DNA from: Ixodes scapularis
Taxonomy: Eukaryota > Arthropoda > Arachnida > Ixodida > Ixodidae
DNA: 64,000 nucleotides
Direction: 5' to 3'
Assembly (NCBI RefSeq): GCF_016920785.2
Contig: NW_024609837.1
Coordinates: 52,380,671-52,444,670 of the forward strand
A program made the translations under genes and the position numbers. Of this stretch, positions 45,682-55,080 are shown piece by piece; the stretch's first letter is position 1; each line of letters starts with the position of its first letter. A model generated the notes under the pieces. It was not told the origin of the DNA and made no database searches. It worked only from the letters and a program-made list of their open reading frames with translations.

Positions 45682-48600
45682 CCTGCCGACTAAATCGCGT
45701 CTCGCGCCAACAGCGTTGCTCTAAACATTTGTTTTCGCGTAAAATTATTTTTCTGGCAAGGGTATCTCTATCCGATTGATTAAGAAGCGTTTCTTCTTTT
45801 CAGGGGCCCTTGAACCAATCACGCGCAAAAAATACTAGGGCTGCAGCAAATTCGCAGTGCGGAAATGGCCTAATCCATGATAGCCAACGCACAGAAACGA
45901 TGAGCGTCGTGACGGTGCACTTTTGGCGCTGCTTGGTTTGGCTTCATTGGCCCATGGGCTGCGGCCGGACTTTAAAACTAAAATGGAGAATAATTGTTTA
46001 TGTTTAACCGACATCAGTTTATCTCGGAGTGATGAATTCTAGCAGCACGCGCCTCATACTTTCATTCTAGCATCGTACAATTAGCTGAGAAGCGTTCAAT
46101 GCCTTCAGACTGCGATGCCTGATCCATTATACCTCGTCATACCTGGCAACTGACTAGAGAAATAGTGGAAGCGGAACATATTGGCAGGTATGACTATAAA
46201 AGTGTTAGCTCTCCAACGCTCACTTCATCAGAAAAAAGAATTAGCTTATCTTACTACTATAGGATAAAGGCACACGGTCTTCATTCCTTGGGATGTCGAT
46301 GGGATGTCAAGGAAAAAGAAACCAATTTTCACGAATGTATCAAAAAGGCGTAGAAGAAAAATAAGTGCGAATATATATCGAGTTGTCAGTCGGCGCAGTG
46401 TGAGCGTTTTGTCTGCTGCGATTGTGTCACTAAGTGTGATTGTTTTTGTGGCCGGTGGTAACCTGTGTTTGTATGTAACTGCATACTTGCGCTGTTATTT
46501 TGAGGCAAATCTCAAATTGTTCTGCCGCCGTACACAAGCTGACATCGACCGACGGATGAAGCAGTACTAAAAAGAAGCACGTCAGAGGCCACGAGATCTC
46601 TCTCTCTCCTTTCTACGTCGATGAGACCTTCTCACAAAAATATTGACCGACTGTGAGCTCACGAACCGGTAAATATTGTCTCATGGGTTGATTAGGCGCA
46701 AGCTTTGGCGCCACGTCCAATCGGGAGCCGAGAACCCTCACCCCCTCACCTTGACCAAAATCGAACCCAAGTAGTGGAACCGAATTTTGATTTGCTAGGT
46801 TCGGGGCTCGGTTGGTTAAGCTTTGGTGAGAGAAAACTGAGCTCTGGTTAGAATGATTCGAGGATCCATGCAAAGTTGGCTCTCTTTGTCTGTACACACT
46901 GTTCGATTGTCAAGTGCCGGTGTCCGGCGCTCGGCGTCTGCGTTCAAACGCGTTTGAACACCGAGTGGAGACAAAGGCAGTTACATGGCTTTGCGTCTAC
47001 CCACTAAGTGTTCTAACCAGATCTCCGCGCTCTGGCGTTTCAGCACGCTCTTATCTCCTCGCCTCTCACACTTTTACACGCATGCAATTCCTTTCGCATT
47101 TCTTTACATTAATCACACATTTTATCTGAGTAAAATGGAAATGGCTGATACAAGGGACAGTTGCTAAACCTTTGAACGCAACATCAATTTTAGTTGTTAC
47201 CGGAACTAAACTGTGAAAGAAGCGTCGTAATGTCAAGTGTTGAGATGAGACTGCGTTGTTAATGCAGAGTGCGTTACTAATTCCACTGAATATCGCGATG
47301 CAAGCCTCGTCGCCATAACCATTACGAAGTAGCGTGCGGATAGAGACCTTTCTAAATGTCACGGAACGTATATGGTATTTCCTTGCAATCCAACTGTTAT
47401 AAAGAACTCTGTGTCGATAACAAAGCGTATTTTCCTGTCAGTAGTTATGTACACGCGTGCACCCCGATGCGAGCGAACAGCATTTTCAGGAGCAATGTTA
47501 TTTGCTCGAAAATGTGAACTCTAGTTCGCAACTTTCTAGAAAGGTCGGGGGTGACCTGAAGTACGTTCGACTGAGATTTTATGTTTTATGTTTATGTGTT
47601 GTGCCGTAGGCGCTCTTATTTTATCAAGATTCGGATGCAAACCATGAAGGCGCTATTGGATGAGCGTTATTTAAACACAGCGGAGGATCGCAAGTGTCAA
47701 TGCCGCTGAGCGCACAAGGTTCGGGTATTCTGAAAGCCTTGTACTCGGCTGGCGAAAAAAAAAATAAAGAAGGTAAAGACGGAAATACAAAGGGTCTGGT
47801 TTAATTTAAAATCGAACGCGCGTGTCGGCTTGGCTATTTCAATATATCTTAAAACGGTTTATATTTATATTCAATTTCCGCAATACACAAAGCCACTTTT
47901 AAAAATTTGTTCGAGAAATTATTTTTCTTCATAAAATTTTGAGATGGACCAAGGTGATATGCTGCATTTAAGCTGCGTGATTTTTCTACCCAATTTTGTC
48001 GGTTATTATAGAAGTTCGAAGCAAAAACGAATACAGTAATTTTTCTTGTAACTGTAGCGATGCATGGTATATTTTTTTCTTTTATCTAGACTAGAGTGTC
48101 AAACCAAAATTTATATCGGTTCGGTTTGGGTTCAGATTCACGGCTTTCGGTTCAGTTCCGGTTCAGTTCCGGGGAGCAAGAATAACGGTATGAACCGGCT
48201 CAAACCGGTTTGAATCGCTCACTTGAGAGTACATTTTCGATGTTGTTTTGGCAACAGGCACTATTTCAACTATGAAACGAGGAGCTTCATAGCTTATTAG
48301 TATTCGTACAATACACTTTTATTTTGTGGAACCAAAAATAAGAAATTCGCGTTATTTAATTTCAACGAAGCAGTAAAAATAAGCTAGATTACCATACATA
48401 ACGTCGTGTTTATACGAATGAAAATCCATTTGTTTACCTCAGTTGCATATATTTTACCCGAATCGAAAGGTTATCTCGAAGTCTGGTAGGTCGGCTAAAA
48501 TACCGGTGATTGGTACAACCTTGTGTTGCAGTAATATAAGTTCAAACCTAGTTGTGCTCTTAAAGTTATAAAATTAATTACAGTGTATAAAATCATGGAA

Positions 48601-49165
48601 CGGGCACCTTCTCGCCATATGTACCAAGAAAACTAGTTTACGAAATACGTTTCATGAGGCAACTGAGCTAAAAGCAAAAACTATTTTCAAAAAGTCACGA
48701 AACGTTTAGGGCCAGACCTTGCAGTATACCTTTTATAGAAACACTAAGCGGCAATCACCGTGATGCAGGCGAATCATCATGCAGGAAAGAGTGATCGAAA
48801 TTGTGGACTCTAATCTATACGCACCTTCGTAATCAGATCGAACCTGACCTAAAATAGCTGGTACCCAAGTGAACATTTTCGGCATAGCTTGGCGTTTTTG
48901 GTTTATTCTTGACAAAATCCTGGTCAGCTCAATTTAGAAATAAGCATCACCCTTGCTAATAGGTGATTTTTTTGTTACGCACTACTAGACATTGCAAGTA
49001 CTTAATTGGTCACATTCTGGTGGTCTGCCTGCGCAATCACAATAGTTCCGCCACGCGCCCCTGTGTACTTCGTTTTGTCCTGCACACAGACACACAGAAG
49101 TGTTGTTTATTATATAAAAGAGGCAATAACAAATGTCCATATGCTTCAGGAGTCAGATGTATGTC
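45682..49165. other. intergenic DNA with short dispersed repeats
   Basis: No gene is supported. About 75 bases at 46493-46570 (TGTTCTGCCGCCGTACACAA GCT...) resemble 60185-60257, and 46685-46745 (GCAAGCTTTGGCGCCACGTC) resembles 61093-61130; both are interspersed repeats of unknown type. At 48120-48225 GGTTCAG/GAACCGG words repeat in both orientations. Frames at 46165-46570 and 46613-46897 lie in these repeats. Confidence 0.45.
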
Positions 49166-50082
49166 AGGGACAGAACGTTATTTCACGGCCGGACTGGAAG
49201 CGCGCGCTCTCTTTCTCTTCTTACGGCCTTTGCAATTGGGGCAATCGCCATCTCCCGCCGCAATACGCGGGGGGTGCTGTCACCTCACCCCTGGGCTACC
49301 TTTTGCCGTTTGCACAAAGCGCGTCTGACAGTGTATCTCAGCGCTGTCGCAACTTGTGGTCGAGATTTTTGTAGCCTTTGACATCTGATCCTTGCGTTTA
49401 GACCCTCAGCCACTATCTAATGCGCTTCTGATGAGCTTAAAACGGTGAATATTTGACGCACATCTCCTTGAGATTCGGGAGTAAAACGTAGTAAGTAGAG
49501 ACAGCGAATGCAATTGCGGAAAAACTACACTCATTTTTACCTCCAGAACTTCTGTTGCAACTCAAGAACAGTAGGAGACGGACCCCTTTTACGTGGAGGA
49601 ACCTTAAATGATAAATAATTCGTACACTCTCGTAAAATGTAAGCAGGCCCAATCTATTTATTGCCGTGGTCTGCATCATCCTTTCATAGGCCGCACATGA
49701 AGTCGGTCAGCTGCTCTAGGCGAGGGTGTAGTAGTCTGTACAATTTTCGCACAGTGCATATTACAGCCTAAAGTGCTTCCTCGAGGGCTTGAGCACATAT
49801 CCAGCTCACTTTTCGTTTCTGTCCGTGACCGTCTTTGCATGGTTAATCAGAAGTATACTGAGAAACCGTTGCCAAAACAACAACCTACGAAGCTCGAACA
49901 CTAGCCCAAAGCAGCTCGGAGGGACTCATCGAGTGGGGCGAAGTGGGGTGAGGTGGTTGCGCCCCTGGCGGCAAGCAAGTGAATTACATATGGAGAAAAA
50001 ATGCCATTGACTCCCGTGCGATTGCAAAGGCTGTAAGAAGAGAAAGAGAGCGCGTGCTTACAGTCCGGACGTGGTTATTTAA
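49166..50082. repeat. imperfect long inverted repeat
   Basis: At the left, CGGCCGGACTGGAAGCGCGC, then GCTCTCTTTCTCTTCTTACG and GCCTTTGCAAT, is mirrored on the right by the reverse complement of 50020-50078 (GTCCGGACTGTAAGCACGCG, then CTCTCTTTCTCTTCTTACAG and CCTTTGCAAT). The arms enclose about 800 bp without a recognisable gene. This is either a non-autonomous DNA element with TIRs or two inverted copies of a shorter repeat. Confidence 0.5.
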
Positions 50083-50436
50083 AGCAGCTTCAAAATCATA
50101 AATTTTTATCAGGCTCCTTCAAATCACTTATAGACGTGCCTATCGAAGATAAAAACGCTAGAGAAGACTTGCAGAGCACACTTAAGATAATTTGGGGTGC
50201 AACTAGTTATGATGTATATCTTTAGGGTGATCGGCTCTTCATGTATGTCGTTAGTAATTAAATTTATTTTTATTTTCGTCAATAAATTTGACTGTAGAAC
50301 TGCATGAGAGCGACACGGAAGGGCGATACTCGAAAACGCCAGGTGTTGTCTGTGCAGAAACGGGATTTTTTGCTCGTTGATTGGTAGAGTGAATCAGCGG
50401 GTCGCTGGGTGTGTCAAAAATAACTGTGTGCTCACG

Positions 50437-50518
50437 TTATAAATCTGAAGGCTTGAATGATTGCTTCACATTATAAATCTGAAGGCTTGAATGATTGCTT
50501 CACATGATAAATCTGAAG
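50437..50518. repeat. 34-bp tandem repeat, 2.4 copies
   Basis: TTATAAATCTGAAGGCTTGA and ATGATTGCTTCACA form a unit repeated exactly at 50437-50470 and 50471-50504. A partial third copy (TGATAAATCTGAAG) follows. Exact identity suggests recent duplication. Confidence 0.85.
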
Positions 50519-51780
50519 CAATTATTCTTGCGCGATACTTCGTTAAAATATGGACTTAAATCTATAAGCTCACGTGTCTAGTGGTCAAAAATGTGCAACA
50601 TGGCGGCGCCCAATCGGGGGTCACTTCCAGCTGCCAGTTTATCGCTCCAGAGCCGTATAAACAGGAAGTTTGGCCATTCATTGGGGAGTATAGGACTCAA
50701 ATGAGGAGACGACGTCGACCGAAAGCGGTCTGGGCGTGTTTTAGGAGGTCTTCACAAATTCGAATCTGGCCAAACAGAAGCCGGACATAATACCCCGGTG
50801 GTGGTCGCGAGAAACAAACTTAATAAGCGCATCGGAGTAATCCTCGGTGATCGAAAATGTGGTGGACGTGAAGTTTTAATCACGGTCATCCAAAATCATG
50901 GTGGAAGAGTGCGACCAGCGGAACGATCGACATAATGCGTACGCCAGGCACCAAGGGCCAGGAATCTGCCGTCCGAGCGGTCACACTCTGTCCGAACAAA
51001 ACAGAGTTGGAGCGGCCGCATTCGTTTCTTGCATCTTTCTGCATGATCATTATCAAAACATCACGTGCACTCTATTTACAACCATGGAGGTCTACTGCAT
51101 TTAACTCTTACGCGCTTATTACAACCACATATCTATAATTAAAAATCTGTCTCGCTACCACCGCTCGGGGATTATTTCCGGCTTCAGGTTGACCAAGGGA
51201 GCATGTCAAGCCCTCGTTCTGAGTCTGGTGCACGCTCTGATTCTGCCCGCACCCCCCAATGACCAAACTCTCTCTATACACGGCTCTGGATAGCTCTAAG
51301 GCCCTCTACCTTGTTGGAAGAAACGGAGGGCATAGCGAGTTCCTAGCGTCTCCTTGTCGCTTCTCATCCAATGAGACTGCTGCCTTACTGGATAAGATCA
51401 CCGGAGAACCTATCACGAAGCAAGAAGAATCAACGTAGCAGCACACATCCCGTGTTTCTTAGGCTGACAATGACTATGAACAGCACGCAATAAAATTTGA
51501 GACTCAACTGGATTGATCCGAGGAGAAACGAAGGTAATTAAGAAGTTCAGGTGGCAGTGATTAAATCATGTGTGTATTTTCGAGTATACCACCCATGTTA
51601 TTTATTTTTTTAATGTTTTTACACTCGGCTTAGAAACTAATTAAATGTCGGAATCTAGTCGCTAATTAGGAATAAAATAAGTGTTTGCACTGGCACGTTT
51701 GTGTTATTCAATTCAAAATAACTCACTAGCATTTCTACTCGGACACCAGAAAAAAAAGTTCTTGCAGCAACAACACATTT
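50519..51780. other. intergenic DNA between genes A and B
   Basis: Open frames at 50581-51138 show no domain or splice signal. ATGGCGGCGC and CGGCCGC words occur, but no promoter can be argued. On the minus strand this stretch is downstream of gene A. Confidence 0.4.
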
Positions 51781-51782
51781 AC

Positions 51783-51788
51783 TTTATT
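51783..51788 (-). terminator. possible polyadenylation signal of gene A
   Basis: AATAAA on the minus strand (TTTATT on the plus strand) lies about 100 bases downstream of gene A's stop codon at 51887-51889, a typical distance. Confidence 0.45.
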
Positions 51789-51886
51789 AAAAAACAAAAA
51801 CAAAAAGAAACGAGAATAGACGTAAGAACCCCGTGCCACCAAAACTCATGCCATCGGCATGCATCATGCTTTTGTGAGACTTATTT

Positions 51887-52188
51887 TTAGCAGTAATCGG
51901 GAACTGGAGTCTCGGCAGTTGTGGTTGTCACCGGTTCTGTAGTGGATGGCTCCTTTGGTCGTATTGACGGAACCTTTGGCGGAACCTGTGTTTGTCTTGG
52001 CGCTGCGGTTGTTGTGGTGGTTGGGCTCGGCTTGACCGGTGGTTGTGGTTGTGGTTGGGACGGAGGTCCTGGTGGGGGTGGTGGTGCTGGTGTACTCTCT
52101 TCCGGGGCTTTTGTTGTTCCGGGAGTAGGTGCAGGTACTTCTGGCGGGGCTGGCTCTTCAGGACTACTTGGGGGTGCGGGTGGTGAAG
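51887..52188 (-). CDS. last coding exon, gene A: Pro/Thr-rich C-terminal tail
   Basis: The exon follows an acceptor TTAATTCTTTCAG and runs to TAA at 51889-51887. Completed by the single base left by the 56.0-kb exon, it reads PSPPAPPSSPEEPAPPEVPA, APTPGTTKAPEESTPAPPPP, QPQPQPPVKPSPTTTTTAAP and finally TTTTAETPVPDYC. The tail is about 100 residues, largely Pro, Thr and Ser, and so probably heavily O-glycosylated like a mucin stalk. It ends in a single Cys that could form an intermolecular disulfide. There is no hydrophobic anchor, so a secreted product is expected. The antisense Gly/Val/Trp frames here are shadows. Confidence 0.75.
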
Positions 52189-52498
52189 CTGAAAGAATTA
52201 AACCTTATGAGAATATGAGAATACAGTTTTTTCGAGAAGTGCTTTTTCTGACATGGGCTAAACCGCGGCAATGAAATTAACGGATGCTATTGTTTAACGT
52301 AAATTTCGCAAAATGAAATTCCCCTAAAACAATAAAATGTGGTAAAAAAACAGGGGTAGTGGTAATTTGGTTTTAGAGCGCAGCTCTTAGGCGCCCATTT
52401 CCGGCTTGAGCGGGGTCGCCGTCGGCGTCGCCGTTGGCGTCGGCGTCGGCATCGGCGTCGCCGTCGGCGTAACCGCGCGGTGCATTATGGGTAAATTT

Positions 52499-52602
52499 CC
52501 CCGCTAAACTTAGCGGAAAAATTTCCCCGCTAAATCTAGCGGAAAAATTTCCCCGCTAAATCTAGCAGAAAAATTTCTTCGTTAAATCTAGCGGAAAAAT
52601 TT
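52499..52602. repeat. four 26-bp palindromic units (CCCCGCTAAATCTAGCGG)
   Basis: Units start at 52499, 52525, 52551 and 52577, each CCCCGCTAAA.(C/T)TAGCGGAA followed by AAATTT. Each contains an inverted pair CCGCTAAA/TTTAGCGG-like. The fourth is partly degenerate (CTTCGTTAAATCTAGCGG). Confidence 0.88.
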
Positions 52603-52610
52603 CTCTGAGG

Positions 52611-52795
52611 GTCACGTGACCCCCCGAGGTCACGTGGGGGGTCACGTAACTTCAGGGGGGTCACGTGACCCCCCCCCCCCCTGTGGACCCCGTACCCCAA
52701 GGTCACGTGGCCTCGGGGGGGGGGGGGGGGCCCATGACCCTCCAAGGTCACGCGACCCTTCCCCCAGGTCACGTGACCCCCCCCGGAGAACATGT
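52611..52795. repeat. array of GTCACGTGAC palindromes and G/C runs
   Basis: GGTCACGTGACC or close variants (GGTCACGTGG, GGTCACGTAA, GGTCACGCGA) occur about seven times with C- or G-runs between. The perfect 10-mer GTCACGTGAC is an extended E-box of the type bound by bHLH-zip factors such as the MITF/TFEB group. Whether it is bound here is unknown. Confidence 0.7.
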
Positions 52796-52915
52796 GACCC
52801 TCAGTACCCTTCCCTCCTCCTCCTCCTCAACAGTTGCGCTCTAATTAGGCGTTATAGGGAGTCGTCAACGGCTTTCACTTTTTAGAGCGCAGCTCTTAGG
52901 GGCCCGTTCCCGGCT

Positions 52916-54238
52916 GCGTATTAGCAAACCATATCCCGTACAGTGCCTGGCCACGCCCCCTTCGGCGCGACGCAAAAGCGGCCATTTCATTGGTTTTCAA
53001 AATGTCACGTGACATGACGTCACTTCCGCGCCGTTTGAACGCATTTTCGTCTCGTCAAGATGGCGTCCGCCGCTACGCTGGTGGGTGAGACGCGCGTTAC
53101 GCTGCGCCGCTGTAAACACTTCGTTTCACACGCGTGCCTAGATGGCTCGAATGCTTTCAACCTAGCAATGTGAACTCGTTTTTCGGTAAGATGAACGCCC
53201 AGGCCTGCACGCCGAGATGATGCCACCGCATACGCGCCGCTGCCGAAGTCGCCCATACGAGTACGACCACTACGATCGTCGAAGTTCGCCGCTGCACCGT
53301 AGCACCAAATGCTAGCAACTAATGCTTTCACTTCGGCGATGTGAACTCGTTTTTCGGTAAGATGAACGCCCAGACTGCATGCCGACATAATGCTACAGCA
53401 TATGCTGTGGCATTATGTCGTGAGATGCGCAACTCCAACCTACTGCGGTATATTTACTGAAGGTGTCAGTCATTCTGAGGGGCCCGAGTACTTGGATGGT
53501 GATATAACGACACCTCCATCGCTTTCCGAATTCGCACTGGAACGCGCGTGGACATCAGGCGCACAGCGCGCCCGTGTCACGATTAGGCGCGCATTCGCGT
53601 AACGAGAACATATTCACGTATAAAAAGCATTGCGTCCGCGTCGAGCCGTCCTCCTGCTAGCATTTGGTGCTACGGTGCAGCGGCGAACTCCAAGAATAGT
53701 TATGGGTCGTACTCGTAAGGACGACTTCGACAGCGGCGCGTATGCTGTAGCATTATGTCGGCATGCAGTCCTGGGCGTTCATCTTACCGAAAAACAGTTC
53801 ACATCGCCGAGGTGAAAGCTTTAGTTGCTAGCATTTGGTGCTACGTTGCAGCGGCGAACTTCGACGATCGTAGTGGTCGTACTCGATAGGGGCGACTTCG
53901 GCAGCGGCGCGTATGCGGTGGCATCATCTCGGCGTGCAGTCCTGGGCGTTCATCTTACCGAAAAACGAGTTCACATTGCTAAGTCGAAAGCATTCGAGTC
54001 ATCTAGGCACGCGTGTGAAACGAAATGTTTACAGCGGCGCAGCGTAACGCGCGTCTCACCCACCAGCGTAGCGGCGGACGCCATCTTGACGAGACGAAAA
54101 CGCGCTCAAATGCGTTCAAACGGCGCGGAAGTGACGTCATGTCACGTGACATCTTGAAAACCATTGAAATGGCCGCTTTTGCGTCGCACCGAAGGGGGCG
54201 TGGCCAGGCACTGTACGGGATATGGTTTGCTAATACGC
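52916..54238. mobile_element. Mutator-like (MULE-type) element with about 490-bp TIRs
   Basis: The element begins GCGTATTAGCAAACCATATC and ends with its complement ...GGTTTGCTAATACGC. TTCCCGGCT is duplicated exactly on both sides (52907-52915 and 54239-54247), a 9-bp target duplication. The arms (about 52916-53405 and 53738-54238) are similar inverted copies that include an internal direct repeat of about 180 bp (GTGAACTCGTTTTTCGGTAA then GATGAACGCCCAG, twice per arm). Long TIRs and 9-bp duplications are typical of Mutator-like elements. No transposase is present, so it is non-autonomous. Antisense-type open frames in the arms are not genes. Confidence 0.85.
53421..53737. other. unique core of the Mutator-like element
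   Basis: The non-inverted core of about 300 bp is unlike the arms. A plus-strand frame (through 53602) reads SEGPEYLDGDITTPPSLSEF and ALERAWTSGAQRARVTIRRA, without recognisable domain. It could be a captured host fragment, as in Pack-MULEs, or simple filler. Confidence 0.4.
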
Positions 54239-54284
54239 TTCCCGGCTTGAGCGGCGTCGGCGTCGCCATCGCCGTCGGCGTAAC

Positions 54285-54440
54285 CAAGGTCACCCCAAGG
54301 TCACGCGACCCCCAAGGTCATCCCAAGGTCACGCGACACCCAAGGTCAGCCTAAGGTCACGTGACCCCCAAGGTGTGACCCCCGAGGTCACGTGACCCCT
54401 CTGAAGTCACGTGACACGCCCCCCCCCCCGAGGTCACGTG
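54285..54440. repeat. GGTCACGTGACC-type array
   Basis: About eight AAGGTCACGYGACCCCC-like units occur, some degraded to AAGGTCATCCC or AAGGTGTGACCCCC. Three or four are perfect GTCACGTGAC palindromes. The stretch leads directly into the TGACGTCA minisatellite. Confidence 0.7.
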
Positions 54441-54448
54441 ACCTCCCC

Positions 54449-54930
54449 GATGACGTCATCGTCACTGATGACGTCACCGGCATCCGCATCGTCATCATCG
54501 CTGATGACGTCACCGGCATCCGCATCGTCATCATCCCTGATGACGTCATCAGCGACATCCCTGATGACGTCATCAGCGACGTCCCTGATGACGTCACCGG
54601 CATCCGCATCGTCATCATCGCTGATGACGTCATCAGTGACGTCACTGATGACGTCACCGGCATCCGCATCGTCATCATCGCTGATGACGTCATCAGTGAC
54701 GTCACTGATTACCTCACCGGCATCCGCATCGTCATCGTCATCATCGCTGATGACGTCATCAGTGACGTCACTGATGACGTCACCGGCATCCGCATCGTCA
54801 TCGTTATCATCGCGAATGACGTCATCAGTGACGTCACTGATGACGTCACCGGCATGCGCATCGTCGTTGATGACGTCATCGGAGTCCGCATCTTCATCGT
54901 CACTGATGATGTCATCAGTGACGTCACTGG
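54449..54930. repeat. minisatellite of TGACGTCA (CRE-type) sites
   Basis: A higher-order repeat of about 60 bp (GATGACGTCACCGGCATCCG, CATCGTCATCATCGCT, GATGACGTCATCAGTGACGT) contains 19 perfect TGACGTCA octamers by direct count. TGACGTCA is the cAMP-response/ATF-type consensus palindrome. Stop-free frames on both strands (up to 217 codons) are products of the repeat and are not proteins. Confidence 0.92.
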
Positions 54931-55080
54931 TGACATCATCGGCATCGTCACGTGACCCCCAAGGTCACGTGACCCCCCTCCAGGTCACTTCACCCCCCCA
55001 GTACCCTTCCCTCCTCCTCCTCCTCAAGAGCTGCGCTCTAATTCGGTGTTACAGGGAGTTGTAAACGGCTTTCACTTTTT

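Larger units (their letters stand above)
52371..52879 (+). repeat. GCGCAGCTC modular repeat, copy 4
   Basis: The 5' end TTTTAGAGCGCAGCTCTTAG is followed by GGCGTCGGCGTC runs and GTGCATTATGGG. The core has four 26-bp palindromic units (52499-52602) and an array of GTCACGTGAC-type sites (52611-52795). It ends CCTCAACAGTTGCGCTCTAA and the 3' block finishing GGCTTTCACTTTTT, which abuts the 5' end of copy 5. It lies in the gene A intron or 5' flank as seen from the terminal exon (52188). Confidence 0.75.
52880..55080 (+). repeat. GCGCAGCTC modular repeat, copy 5, interrupted by a Mutator-like element
   Basis: The 5' end (TTTAGAGCGCAGCTCTTAGG then GGCCCGTTCCCGGCT) is interrupted at 52916 by a 1.3-kb element and resumes at 54239 with TTCCCGGCTTGAGCGGCGTC. 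Its core has GTCACGTGAC sites (about 54285-54440) and the TGACGTCA minisatellite (54449-54926). The 3' end, CAAGAGCTGCGCTCTAATTC and GGCTTTCACTTTTT, closes at about 55080. It directly follows copy 4 in the same orientation. Confidence 0.75.

Noticed and set aside
48963..49381. Overlapping frames of about 120 codons
   Set aside because: Three frames of the same strand are open together and overlap a long inverted repeat arm; no domain.
51921..52274. Plus-strand Gly/Val-rich and Trp-rich frames
   Set aside because: They are antisense shadows of gene A's Pro/Thr-rich terminal exon, which has phase and stop support.
52499..52602. Regular 26-bp palindromic repeats suggesting a CRISPR array
   Set aside because: Units are directly adjacent without variable spacers and the window is eukaryotic.
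53020..54157. Open frames with repeated LGVHLTEKRVHIA
   Set aside because: They are translations of the internal direct repeats in both arms of the Mutator-like element, in mirrored orientations.
54392..55064. Long open frames (187 and 217 codons) rich in DDVTGIRIVIIADD or SLMTSPASASSSS
   Set aside because: They are translations of the TGACGTCA minisatellite; stop-free frames occur on both strands because of repeat composition.
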